Part shown: positions 9,332 to 17,468 of the stretch, one piece after another
Position numbering within the stretch: the stretch's first letter is position 1
How the letters are laid out: each line of letters begins with the position of its first letter
Assembly: GCF_009831455.1 (NCBI RefSeq)
Contig: NZ_WOWO01000004.1
Span: 310,001 to 374,000, forward strand
Direction: 5' to 3'
Length of the DNA stretch: 64,000 bases
Origin: Salinirussus salinus
GTDB taxonomy: Archaea; Halobacteriota; Halobacteria; Halobacteriales; Haloarculaceae
Translations under genes and position numbers: made by a program
Notes under the pieces: generated by a model
The model's input: only the letters and a program-made list of their open reading frames with translations
The model's database searches: none
Told to the model about the DNA's origin: nothing

Positions 9332-10372
9332 TCAGTCCCCGGCTTCCGTGGGGACCAGCTCGGCGGCACCGGCGGCCGTCGCGTCGGTCGAGGCGAGCCA
9401 CTCCTCTGCGTCCAGGGCAGCCATGCTGCCCGTGCCGGCGGCAGTCACTGCCTGCTGGTAGTCGGGGTCCATCACGTCACCCGCCGCGAAGACCCCACTG
9501 ACCGCCGTCTCCGTCGTCGCCCACGCGTCCCCGTCGGGAGCGGTCTGTACGTACCCGTCCCCGTCGAGGGCCACGGGCGTGTCCCGGAGGAAGGCAGTGT
9601 TGGGTTCGTGGCCGATGGCGTAGAATACGCCGCCGACATCGACCGCTTCGACGTCGACGTCCTCGCCGGCTTCGTACTTTTCTCGTGGATACCCGTCCGG
9701 GTGCGAGACGAGCGTCGCACCGGTCACGCCCTCCTCCCGGGACCCGTCGATCGCCACGAGTTCGGTGTTCCAGGCGAACGCGACGTCCTCGTGGTCACGG
9801 GCGCGCTCGGCCATGATCTCCGACGCCCGGAGTTCGTCCCGGCGGTGGACGACTGTCACGGAATCGGCGAACTTCGCGAGGAAGAGCGCCTCTTCCATCG
9901 CGCTGTCGCCGCCGCCGACGACGAGGACGTCGTCCCCGCGGTGGAACGCGCCGTCGCAGGTCGCGCAGGTCGAGAGACCGTAGCCCATCAGTTCGTCCTC
10001 GCCGTCGGCGCCGACCCAGCGGGCGCTCGCGCCCGTCGCGACGACCAGCGCGCGGGTCCGGACCGTCTCGCCGGTCGAGAGCGACAGCGCCAGCGGCTGC
10101 CCGTCCAGGTCGGCGGACTCGATGCTGCCGTGCCGGAACTGTGCGCCGAACTGCTCGGCCTGCTCTTTCCCGCGCTGGATGAGTTCCATCCCGCCGACGC
10201 CGTCGGGGAACCCGAGGTAGTTCTCGACGTCGGTCGTCAGCGTGAGCTGGCCGCCCGGTTCGTCGCCCTCGAGCACGAGGGGGTCGAGGTCGGAGCGAGC
10301 GCCGTAGACCGCCGCCGAGAGGCCAGCGACCCCCGAGCCGGCGACGACGAGGTCGTGTACGTCCCCGGCCAT
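9332..10372 (-). CDS. trxB: Thioredoxin reductase
   Basis: A 346-residue FAD flavoprotein that reduces thioredoxin. The FAD-binding dinucleotide motif is GSGVAGLSAA near residues 12-21. The redox-active disulfide is CATC (Cys136/Cys139). A second nucleotide-binding motif, VVGGGDSAMEEAL, follows, then VHRRDELRAS, which includes the Arg pair often linked to NADPH binding. A C-terminal FAD motif (GVFAAGDVMDPDYQQ) completes the fold. The ATG follows the thioredoxin stop codon with no gap (TAGATG), so the two genes are almost certainly co-transcribed. Confidence 0.95.
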   Translation of the reverse strand: MAGDVHDLVVAGSGVAGLSAAVYGARSDLDPLVLEGDEPGGQLTLTTDVENYLGFPDGVGGMELIQRGKEQAEQFGAQFRHGSIESADLDGQPLALSLSTGETVRTRALVVATGASARWVGADGEDELMGYGLSTCATCDGAFHRGDDVLVVGGGDSAMEEALFLAKFADSVTVVHRRDELRASEIMAERARDHEDVAFAWNTELVAIDGSREEGVTGATLVSHPDGYPREKYEAGEDVDVEAVDVGGVFYAIGHEPNTAFLRDTPVALDGDGYVQTAPDGDAWATTETAVSGVFAAGDVMDPDYQQAVTAAGTGSMAALDAEEWLASTDATAAGAAELVPTEAGD

Positions 10373-10732
10373 CTACGCTGCGTAGGACTCGACGAGCGCC
10401 CGGAGTTCCTCTTCCCCTCTGAGGCCGACGACCTCCTCGACCTGCTCGCCGCCGGCGAACAGGACGAGGGTCGGCACGCCGCGGACGCCGTAGGCGGCCG
10501 CGAGTTCCTGGTTGGCGTCGACGTCGACCTTCGCGACGACCGCGTCGGTCTCCGCGGCCAGTGTCTCGACGATGGGCTCGAGCATCTGGCAGGGGCCACA
10601 CCAGTCCGCGTAGAAATCGGTGAGAACGACATCGTTCTCGGCGACGACGTCGTCGAGCTGTGCCCGGCCGTCGACGTAGAGCGGTTCGTTCGCGGTGGCG
10701 GTGCCGGCGTCGGATGCAGTGTCGGTTGCCAT
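10373..10732 (-). CDS. trxA: Thioredoxin
   Basis: A 119-residue thioredoxin with the classical active site WCGPC (Cys45/Cys48) and the cis-proline loop VRGVPTLVLF. The first 20 residues form a Thr/Ala-rich acidic extension before the fold. The start at 10732 is supported by a CCTTAAC box at 10758-10764, about 29 bases upstream. It is the first gene of a two-gene operon with thioredoxin reductase, so the pair forms a complete disulfide-reducing system. Confidence 0.94.
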   Translation of the reverse strand: MATDTASDAGTATANEPLYVDGRAQLDDVVAENDVVLTDFYADWCGPCQMLEPIVETLAAETDAVVAKVDVDANQELAAAYGVRGVPTLVLFAGGEQVEEVVGLRGEEELRALVESYAA

Positions 10733-10756
10733 CGCCGGTTCGTAGGCACCAGCGGC

Positions 10757-10768
10757 AGTTAAGGTTTT
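10757..10768 (-). promoter_or_regulatory. TATA-like box of the trxA-trxB operon
   Basis: Minus-strand CCTTAAC lies about 29 bases before the thioredoxin ATG. The 10733-11028 gap that holds it also has two AT-rich words, TATACAATAC near 10777 and TACAATATAC near 10895. No gene is seen in that gap. Confidence 0.5.
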
Positions 10769-11028
10769 GGATAGAATATACAATACTACACAACTTCAAG
10801 GGGCGATTGCGGGCAGTGGGAACGTCTCTCGGTCGTGGACAGCCGGAACGTCTCTCTGTTCTCGCCTATCCGACCCGATTGGATGTATGGCTTGTACAAT
10901 ATACGGGTGAGGAGGGTTCCCGGAAAGCGGCTCGTGGACGGACTCGACAGCGACTGTCGGGTCCCGCTGCAGCCCCTCGCGCCGACCCGGTTCACGCCGC
11001 CAGCGTGCCCGGAAGCCGGCCGCGTCGC

Positions 11029-12381
11029 TTACTCCCCGTCGAGTTTGCCCTCGAGGACGTTCGCCGCCGTCAGGATCGGGTCACGGACGGGACTGAACGG
11101 CGGCGCGTAGGCCAGGTCGGCCTTCTGGAGTTCGGAGACCGTCATGCCCGCCGCGAGCGCCGTCGCGACCGTGTCGACCCGCTTTGTGCCCTCCCGACCG
11201 ACCACCGTCCCGCCCAGCAGCCGGCCGGACTCCCCGTCGGCCACCAGCGTGACGGTGAGCTCGGCGCCGCCGGGGTAGTAGTGGGCCCGCGTCGGAGCCG
11301 AGATCGAGACCGAGACCGGGTCGAAGCCGGCCTCCCGCGCCCGCTGTTCGTCGACGACCCCGGTCCGGGCGGCGCCGAGGTCGAACGCCTTGACGATGGC
11401 CGTTCCGGCGGTCCCGCCGACCGGCTCCGGGTCGCCGGCGACGGTCTGGCCGATGGCGCGGCCGGCGCGGTTGGCCGTCAGCGCCAGCGGCACGTGGTCC
11501 GGTTCGCCGGTCACGACGTTGCGCGCCTCCGCGCAGTCGCCCGCGGCGTAGACGTTCCCGTAGTTCGTCCGGCCGTACTCGTCGGTCGCGATGGCGCCGG
11601 TCTCGCCCAGCTCGATGCCGGCGTCCGCCGCGAGCTGTGTGTTCGGCGCGACGCCGACGCCGACGACCGCGATGTCGGCGGGGCGGGACTCGCCCTCGAA
11701 GCCGACGCGCTCGACGCTCCCCTCGCCGTCGAAGCCCGAGACGGCGGTGTCGAGGTGTAAGTGGACGCCCTGCGCTCGCAGGTGTTCCTCGACGACCTCG
11801 GCTACCGCGTCACCGAACGGCTGGAGGACGTGTGGCAGCATCTCGTAGAGGTGTACGTCGGCGCCGCGTGCCGACAGCGCCTCGGCCATCTCGATGCCGA
11901 CGTACCCGCCGCCGACGACCGCCGCGGTGTCGGGCGAGCGCTCGGTGACGTAGTCCTCGATGGCGCCGGCCTCGTCCATGTCGTGGATGGTGAACACGCC
12001 GTCGAGGTCCAGGCCGTCGAACGGCGGCTCGACCGCGGTCGCCCCCGTCGCGACGAGGAGGTGGTCGTAGGGCTGTTCGAACGTCTCTCCCTCGCCCTCG
12101 ACCGTGACGGTCCCGGCCCCGGGGTCGACCCCGACGACCTCGTGGCCGGTCCGCAGGTCGATGTCGCGCTCCTCGCGGAACTCCTCGGGCGTCACGGCGA
12201 CCAGGTCCTCCAGGTCCTCGACCTCGCCTTTCACGTAGTAGGGCATCCCGCAGGCGGCGTAGGACACCCACTCGCCCTTCTCGAAGACGACCACGTCCAG
12301 CTCCGGGTTCTCGCGTTTGGCCTTGCTCGCGGCGCTCATCCCCGCAGCGTCACCGCCGACGACCACGAACGTGTCGCTCAT
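11029..12381 (-). CDS. CoA-disulfide reductase / NAD(P)H oxidase-like flavoprotein
   Basis: A 450-residue pyridine nucleotide-disulfide oxidoreductase. FAD motif VVVGGDAAGMSAA opens the protein. A single active-site cysteine, Cys44 in YAACGMPYY, matches the CoA-disulfide reductase/NADH oxidase subgroup, which works through one Cys rather than a CxxC pair. The NAD(P) motif VVGGGYVGIEMAEAL and the dimerisation domain (from about residue 330, ending APPFSPVRDPI) are present. It may reduce CoA disulfide or a related low-molecular-weight thiol disulfide. Its position next to thioredoxin genes supports a thiol-redox role. An AT-rich promoter region with a CAATATTG palindrome lies upstream. Confidence 0.85.
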   Translation of the reverse strand: MSDTFVVVGGDAAGMSAASKAKRENPELDVVVFEKGEWVSYAACGMPYYVKGEVEDLEDLVAVTPEEFREERDIDLRTGHEVVGVDPGAGTVTVEGEGETFEQPYDHLLVATGATAVEPPFDGLDLDGVFTIHDMDEAGAIEDYVTERSPDTAAVVGGGYVGIEMAEALSARGADVHLYEMLPHVLQPFGDAVAEVVEEHLRAQGVHLHLDTAVSGFDGEGSVERVGFEGESRPADIAVVGVGVAPNTQLAADAGIELGETGAIATDEYGRTNYGNVYAAGDCAEARNVVTGEPDHVPLALTANRAGRAIGQTVAGDPEPVGGTAGTAIVKAFDLGAARTGVVDEQRAREAGFDPVSVSISAPTRAHYYPGGAELTVTLVADGESGRLLGGTVVGREGTKRVDTVATALAAGMTVSELQKADLAYAPPFSPVRDPILTAANVLEGKLDGE

Positions 12382-12406
12382 GTCTCGTGGTTGGTGCGGC
12401 GACCTC

Positions 12407-12435
12407 AAAAATATTCCGTAGATTCCACAATATTG
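12407..12435 (-). promoter_or_regulatory. TATA-like box and CAATATTG palindrome upstream of the CoA-disulfide reductase-like gene
   Basis: AAAAATATT at 12407-12415 (plus view) is about 28 bases before the ATG, suiting a TATA box. The perfect 8-base palindrome CAATATTG at 12428-12435 sits just upstream and could bind a regulator; that is inference. Confidence 0.4.
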
Positions 12436-12465
12436 CGAAATACCTATTCGGGGTTCGGGGGGCTG

Positions 12466-12969
12466 TCACCGCCGGTCCAGTTCCCGGCCCCGGCCCTGGT
12501 TCCGGCTCCGGTCCTCGCCGTCCTCCGCCTCGGTCTCGTCGTCGAAGAAGCCGAAGTCGTTCTCGTCGCGCCGGAGGTAGTCGTTCTCGAGGACTTCGGA
12601 GACGACCCGGCCGAGCGCGTCGAGTTCCTCCGCGACGCCGTCGGGGTCCTCGAACGCGTCGCGGCTCCCCTCCGGGACGGTCGGGCTGCGGTAGCCGACC
12701 TCGTCGGTCGCGGGGTCCCAGTAGAAGTCGAACTGCTCGACCAGCCCGCGTTCGCGCGCTGTCTCGAACTCCGCCGCCGAGAGGTATGTGTGCTCGCTCC
12801 ACTCCTCGAAGGCGTCGGCCCACGCCCCGTCTTCGAGGACCGCCGCCACCTCCTCCCGGCGGTAGTCGTCGGTGACCTCCTGGTCGGTCATGTCGATGGC
12901 GTCGTACTCGCCCCGGGACTGCGGGCCCCGGAGCGCCGGCGGGTCGGGGGGCTCGACGTCGAGTGACAT
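12466..12969 (-). CDS. Conserved haloarchaeal hypothetical protein, acidic
   Basis: A 167-residue soluble, strongly acidic protein. I do not recognise a characterised family. It has no signal peptide or membrane segment. The central part is rich in aromatic residues (FDFYWDPATDEVGYRSP), and the C-terminus is a low-complexity charged tail (ETEAEDGEDRSRNQ), which is common in haloarchaeal cytosolic proteins. It lies on the same strand as DNA ligase (82 bases downstream of it) and the flavoprotein gene, so read-through from ligase is possible. The start at 12969 follows a normal haloarchaeal layout; longer frames run into ligase. Confidence 0.65.
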   Translation of the reverse strand: MSLDVEPPDPPALRGPQSRGEYDAIDMTDQEVTDDYRREEVAAVLEDGAWADAFEEWSEHTYLSAAEFETARERGLVEQFDFYWDPATDEVGYRSPTVPEGSRDAFEDPDGVAEELDALGRVVSEVLENDYLRRDENDFGFFDDETEAEDGEDRSRNQGRGRELDRR

Positions 12970-13051
12970 ACGATGACATACGCCACGGGATGGCTTGTGT
13001 CTTCGCGTCCCCCTCGCGTGTCGGGTCCTGACTGCCTCCCGGCTCCGCTCG

Positions 13052-14881
13052 CTACGTGTCGGTCTGACTCTCGTACAGCGACTCGACGCGGTCGAGGCTG
13101 TCGGCGCCGGCCGTATCGAAGTCGTCGCGGAACCCCTCGAAGCGGGGAAAGCGCAGGGCATAGCCCGAGTCGTACTCCGGGGACCGCTGGACCCCCTCGT
13201 AGCCCACCTCCAGCACCTCGGTGGGCTCGAGGTCGACGTCCCGGCCGTCCTGCTCGAGGATGTGGGGTTCGAGCCGGGCGGTCAGCTCCGCGAGCTGCTC
13301 GTCGGTGAAGCCCGTCGAGAGCCGTCCGACCTCCCGGAACGTGTCGCCGTCCCGGCAGGCCAGGTAGAGCCGGCCGAGGTTGTTCGAGCGCCGCCCCTCG
13401 CTCCACTTCGCGCGAGTGACGACCAGGTCCAGCGACTCCATCGTGGGTTTGACCTTCCGGGTGTAGCCCACCCGCTTGCCGGGCTGGTAGGTCGCGTCGG
13501 CAGTCTTGACCATGAGCCCCTCGTGACCGGCCGCGAGCGCCTCCTCGTAGAACGCCCGGACACGGTCCGGGTCGCGACTGCGGAGGCTCGGCATCCGCTC
13601 GACCTCCCGAGTGCGTTCGGTCAGTCGCCCCTCCAGTGCGTCGACCCGCTCGAGCAGGCTCCGCTCCAGCAGCGACTCCCCGTCCAGGTAGAGGAGGTCG
13701 AAGAGGTAGATGACGACCGGGACCGACTCGACGAGGCGCGCGACGTCGTGCTTGCGCTTGATCCGCCGGGAGAGCTGCTGGAAGGGGAGCGGCTCGCCGG
13801 TCTCGGGGTCGTGGGCGACGACCTCCCCCTCGACGATGTAGGAGTCGGCGTCGAACCCCGCCATCGCGTCGACCACGTCGGGGAACTGCGCGGTCACGTC
13901 CTCCAGCCGGCGGGTGAACAGCTGCGGGCCGGTCCCGCCCCCGCTGCCGTCTCCTCCGTCACCCCCTCCCGCGCTCCCGTCGTTCCCCTCGCTCGCTCCG
14001 GCCTCGAAGTGGACCTGCGCGCGGAAGCCGTCGACCTTGTACTCCGCGAGCGGGGCGGGCGGGGTGTCGCCGCTCCCGCCGTCACCCTCGCTCCCGCCGG
14101 CGGCGCCTGTGTCGCTCGCTTCGAGCGCGTCGGCGACGGCCGCCTCGACGGAGTCGGTCTTCTCCGCGAGCATCACCTCCACCGGCCGGCCGACTTCGAG
14201 GTCCAGGTCGGCAAGCCCAGCGCGGCCCGAGTCCGCGGCTGTCTGTGCGACGAGTCCGGGGTCGTTGGTGACCTGGAGAGCGTGCTCGACGGCCTCGACG
14301 TCCGCCCCGGGGGTCTCGCCGGGCTCGTCGGGGTCGCCGCCGAGGAAGGCCGCGGCGATGGCGTCCCGGACGGTCCCGCGGCCGACGCCGAGTCGGAGGT
14401 GACCGAGCGCCGTGCGGACGACGTACGTGGCCTCGTCGGGGTCGGCGTCGGCCAGCAGCCCCGCCACGGTGTCCACCCGGCGGTCCTCGCTTCCCGCGCC
14501 CTCGTAGCCGGCGAGACTCCGCAGCTCCTCGTAGACCCCCTCGACGGTCAGCGTCTCCGAGACGAGCGTCTGCTGGACCTGCCGCTCGACCGCCCTGGCG
14601 GCGGCACTGCCCAGGTCGCCGGTCTCGCGCCAGCCGGCCTCCACGTCCTCGGCGGCGACGCCGGTCGCCCGCTGGACCGCCCGGCTCGCGAGGCTGGAGG
14701 AGACGCCGAGTTCCGCCGGGTCCCAGGGCGCGAACAGTTCTCCCCGGAGGAGTCTGAGGACCATCGGGAGGTCCTCGTGGGAGGTCTCGGCCAGCGTCTC
14801 CGCGACGATGGCGACCTTCCCGTGAGTCGACTGGGTCTCCGCCAGCCGGTCGTACACCTCCACGAGCGCAGCGTACTCCAC
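13052..14881 (-). CDS. lig: ATP-dependent DNA ligase with Gly/Ser-rich inserts
   Basis: A 609-residue archaeal replicative-type ligase that seals nicks in DNA. The N-terminal DNA-binding domain spans about residues 1-240. The nucleotidyl-transfer motif I is KVDGFR with catalytic Lys282. Later motifs include EGEVVAHD, the segment EGLMVKTAD and the motif V-like YTRKVKP. The OB-fold ends the protein. Two low-complexity Gly/Ser/Asp inserts flank motif I, at about residues 257-277 and 294-319, making this copy longer than most archaeal ligases. The start is ATG at 14881, and the frame is otherwise intact. Confidence 0.95.
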   Translation of the reverse strand: MEYAALVEVYDRLAETQSTHGKVAIVAETLAETSHEDLPMVLRLLRGELFAPWDPAELGVSSSLASRAVQRATGVAAEDVEAGWRETGDLGSAAARAVERQVQQTLVSETLTVEGVYEELRSLAGYEGAGSEDRRVDTVAGLLADADPDEATYVVRTALGHLRLGVGRGTVRDAIAAAFLGGDPDEPGETPGADVEAVEHALQVTNDPGLVAQTAADSGRAGLADLDLEVGRPVEVMLAEKTDSVEAAVADALEASDTGAAGGSEGDGGSGDTPPAPLAEYKVDGFRAQVHFEAGASEGNDGSAGGGDGGDGSGGGTGPQLFTRRLEDVTAQFPDVVDAMAGFDADSYIVEGEVVAHDPETGEPLPFQQLSRRIKRKHDVARLVESVPVVIYLFDLLYLDGESLLERSLLERVDALEGRLTERTREVERMPSLRSRDPDRVRAFYEEALAAGHEGLMVKTADATYQPGKRVGYTRKVKPTMESLDLVVTRAKWSEGRRSNNLGRLYLACRDGDTFREVGRLSTGFTDEQLAELTARLEPHILEQDGRDVDLEPTEVLEVGYEGVQRSPEYDSGYALRFPRFEGFRDDFDTAGADSLDRVESLYESQTDT

Positions 14882-15014
14882 ACCCGGGTCTCGGGACGGC
14901 GGGACATAAACGGGGCGGCCCGCGGGGCCGTGGCGAGTCCGGCGGGCCAGGATGCGAGAAGCTTCCGGGAAACGCCGCCGGCAACCACAAGACCCGGGCC
15001 GCCGAAGGCCGGGT

Positions 15015-15659
15015 ATGTCCGGCCGGCGCGGCCAGCGGCTCTACGACTGGTGGAGTCGCCACGGGGAGTTGCTGGACGGGCTGTACGACGCGGCCTTTCT
15101 GTGCAGGCAGGCACAGCTGCGCGCGAAAAGCGTCGACGCGCTGGCGCTGTCGCCCGGCGACACCGTCCTCGAACTCGGCTGCGGCGACGGGCGCAGCCTC
15201 CACCGCCTGCGCACGCGCGTCGGTCCGCGGGGGCGTGTCGTCGCGCTGGACTACAGCGAGGGGATGGTCCGCCGGGCCCGCGAGCGCGTCCGCGAGGCCG
15301 GCTGGACGAACGTCCACGTCCTGCGGGCCGACGCGAGCCGTCTGCCGCTTGTGGGTCCCGTCGACGCGGTCTACGCGTCGATGGCCGCCAGCGCGATGGC
15401 CGACCCGGACGCGGTCGCCCGCGAGTCCCGCCGGCTGCTGCGGCCCGGCGGGCGGATGGCGCTGCTCGACGCGCGGCCGTTCGGGGAGCCGTGGACGGCG
15501 CTCAACCGCCTGGTCGTCCCGGTCTCGCGGTGGGCGACCGACTGGAACCCCGACGCGGACGTCACGGGGGCGCTCGCGACCGCCTTCGACGAGGTCGACC
15601 TCGACACCTACGTCTGGGGGACGGTCTTCGTTGCCAGCGCCCGCCTGGCGGACAGCTGA
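15015..15659 (+). CDS. Class I SAM-dependent methyltransferase
   Basis: A 214-residue methyltransferase. SAM-binding motif I is VLELGCGDGRSL; motif II is VVALDYSEGM; the acidic residue before motif III is in VLRADASRLP, and a post-core DAVYASMAAS segment follows. The substrate is unknown; the layout resembles small ubiE/biotin-type methyltransferases. The start at 15015 was chosen over the upstream frame because the residues before it are not homologous-looking and overlap the ligase promoter. It stands alone between convergent and divergent genes. Confidence 0.8.
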   Translation: MSGRRGQRLYDWWSRHGELLDGLYDAAFLCRQAQLRAKSVDALALSPGDTVLELGCGDGRSLHRLRTRVGPRGRVVALDYSEGMVRRARERVREAGWTNVHVLRADASRLPLVGPVDAVYASMAASAMADPDAVARESRRLLRPGGRMALLDARPFGEPWTALNRLVVPVSRWATDWNPDADVTGALATAFDEVDLDTYVWGTVFVASARLADS

Positions 15660-15697
15660 GCCGTCGGGCCCGTGCGGTGGGCCGTGCGACGACCCGG

Positions 15698-15967
15698 CTA
15701 CCGGACAGTGACCCGGCCGCTGCTGTGGACGGTCACCTCGTACTCCTCGACCGGGAAGGTCACCGTCCCGCCGGTGGCGCGGAGCACGGACCGCAGGTCC
15801 GCGGCGTCGACGTACGTCCCCAGGGGGCCGATGTCGCCGGCCGTGAGCGCGGTCGTCTCGGTGAGCGCGTCGACGACGGCCTCCTCGACGGAGGCCGGGC
15901 GGACCCACTCCGCGCCGTCCCCCTCCCGGGTCCGGACGACGTACAGTTCGGCGTCGTCGGTCTCCAT
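15698..15967 (-). CDS. Stand-alone HalOD1 output domain protein
   Basis: An 89-residue protein that is essentially one HalOD1 domain: VVDALTETTALTAGDIGP then LGTYVDAADLRSVL and a C-terminal beta strand pair VTVHSSGRVTV. HalOD1 is a small haloarchaeal domain found in signalling proteins, with no known biochemical activity. It sits 44 bases after the start-side neighbour (a Bat-like HTH regulator on the same strand), so the two may be co-expressed. Confidence 0.75.
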   Translation of the reverse strand: METDDAELYVVRTREGDGAEWVRPASVEEAVVDALTETTALTAGDIGPLGTYVDAADLRSVLRATGGTVTFPVEEYEVTVHSSGRVTVR

Positions 15968-16011
15968 GGCCGGACTATCGCGGAGCCAGTACAAAAGGGG
16001 CCGGGCCGGTT

Positions 16012-16671
16012 TCAGCGCGTGAAGGAGCCGTCCGCGGGCGAGAGCAGCGCCTCCTCGACCAGCGAGTCGAGGCCACGCCGGACCCGCTCGGAGGCCGCCT
16101 GGCTCGACACGTCGAGTTCGTCGGCCAGCTCCGCGAGCGATGCCTGCCGGGGGACGTCGAAGTACCCGCGCCTCGCGGCCACCGCCAGCGTCCGCCGCTG
16201 TGGCTCGGTCAACCGGAACCGGGCAGCCCGCGGCGACCCCTCACACTCGTAGAGGGCCTCGACGGACCCGGCGACGCCGGCGGCCTCGCACCGCTCCCGG
16301 AACGCCGCCGCGGCGTCACGGTCCGGGAACTGCAGCCGCAGCGCCCAGACGCCCGTTCCGGCTCGCCCGGAGACGAACACCCCCTCGTGTTCGACCGCAG
16401 CGCGGTAGACGTCCGTGCCGTCGAAGGCCCGGCCGTACCGGACGCGGTACAGCGAGCCCCGCTGCCCCGCGGCCACCTCCGTCGTGGTCCGGGTGACCTC
16501 CCGCTCGACCAGCGGGTCCCGGACGTCGGTCCCGGCCCCGCCGAGCCACAGCGCCGCACAGAGCGGGACCTCCCCCGTCGAGTCGAGCGAGGAGATGTCG
16601 GCCGCCTCCGCCGACGCCGCGTCGAGTGCCGGGCCGAGCACGCCCGTCTCGAACTGAAACTCCGCGATCAT
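16012..16671 (-). CDS. Bat-like transcription regulator with C-terminal HTH-10
   Basis: A 219-residue DNA-binding regulator. The C-terminal 55 residues are a bacterio-opsin-activator type HTH (LTEPQRRTLAVAARRGYF then LAELADELDVSSQAASERVRRG). The N-terminal part (residues 1-150) is a Bat-type ligand/sensor domain (EFQFETGVLG start) with no recognised cofactor motif. A TACTTAAC box at 16694-16701 lies about 25 bases before the ATG, supporting this start and leaderless transcription. Its targets are unknown; the adjacent HalOD1 gene is on the same strand. Confidence 0.85.
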   Translation of the reverse strand: MIAEFQFETGVLGPALDAASAEAADISSLDSTGEVPLCAALWLGGAGTDVRDPLVEREVTRTTTEVAAGQRGSLYRVRYGRAFDGTDVYRAAVEHEGVFVSGRAGTGVWALRLQFPDRDAAAAFRERCEAAGVAGSVEALYECEGSPRAARFRLTEPQRRTLAVAARRGYFDVPRQASLAELADELDVSSQAASERVRRGLDSLVEEALLSPADGSFTR

Positions 16672-16877
16672 GTCTCGGACGTAACACAGCCAGATGTTAA
16701 GTACTGACGGCGCACGGGTCCGCGACTCGGCGGCGTCCGGAGACCCGTTGGAGGGAAAACCCGGCTCAGGAAGGTGTCAGAGGCACGGTCGGACGGGACT
16801 CCCCCAACGCGTCACACGGTGTTCGACGCGCGGACACATAGCCGTATTGCCTGATATGTCATGCAACGATCCCGCGG

Positions 16878-17348
16878 TCACAGCCCCTCGCCCTGGTAGC
16901 TGCCGTCGTAGGTGTCCTCGTGGTCAGCGCGGGCGAGCACCAGCTGTGCGACGCGGGCCCCGGCCTCGAGTTCGACGGTGTGGTACACCTCGAGCAACCC
17001 CTCGCCGCGCCCCTCGTAGCCGGCGTCCCAGACGGCGGTGTCGAGCATACAGGAGTTGCGCAGCAGCGACGAGCGGGGGTAGATGAAGCCGACGTGGCCT
17101 TCCGGGATCCGGACGCGGTCGGCGTACCGGAGGACGTAGCCGCCGGGGTCGAGGCGGTAGACCGCCGGGTCGTCTTCGACCGGCTCGCACTCCCGCCGGT
17201 CACCGACTGTTTTGCCCTCGCGGCCGACCCGGCCGGGCTCGACCTGCTCGAAGACGGCCCCGAGCGTGAGGTCGACGCCGTTGGGCTGGACCTGCTCCTG
17301 GCGGACGCCCCCGAGCTGGTCGGCGACGAACTGGCCGCTCCTGAACAT
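16878..17348 (-). CDS. dut: Archaeal dUTPase / dCTP deaminase family protein
   Basis: A 156-residue trimeric-fold enzyme of the dCTP deaminase family; haloarchaeal members of this length are annotated as dUTPases, hydrolysing dUTP to dUMP to keep uracil out of DNA. Motif PRSSLLRNSCMLDTAVWDAGYEGRGEG carries the conserved Arg-Ser-Ser and the acidic substrate pocket. It is shorter than bacterial dCTP deaminases (about 190). The start is ATG at 17348, with GGGGAGGAT just upstream as a possible Shine-Dalgarno and a TTTTTT run about 27 bases upstream as a possible TATA box. It is divergent from aconitase. Confidence 0.85.
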   Translation of the reverse strand: MFRSGQFVADQLGGVRQEQVQPNGVDLTLGAVFEQVEPGRVGREGKTVGDRRECEPVEDDPAVYRLDPGGYVLRYADRVRIPEGHVGFIYPRSSLLRNSCMLDTAVWDAGYEGRGEGLLEVYHTVELEAGARVAQLVLARADHEDTYDGSYQGEGL

Positions 17349-17435
17349 ATCCTCCCCTGTCGGAGCCGGGAAAAAACGCTGCCGGTCGCCCCCAGTTCTC
17401 CACGGCCGTCCGGGCTCGCCCTCCAACACACATGA

Positions 17436-17442
17436 TTTATAT
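17436..17442 (+). promoter_or_regulatory. TATA box of the aconitase gene
   Basis: TTTATAT centred about 30 bases before the ATG at 17469, a canonical haloarchaeal promoter for a leaderless gene. The whole 120-base divergent spacer with dut is 17349-17468. Confidence 0.7.
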
Positions 17443-17468
17443 CCGCGGATAGTCGAAGTTCGGACGCT

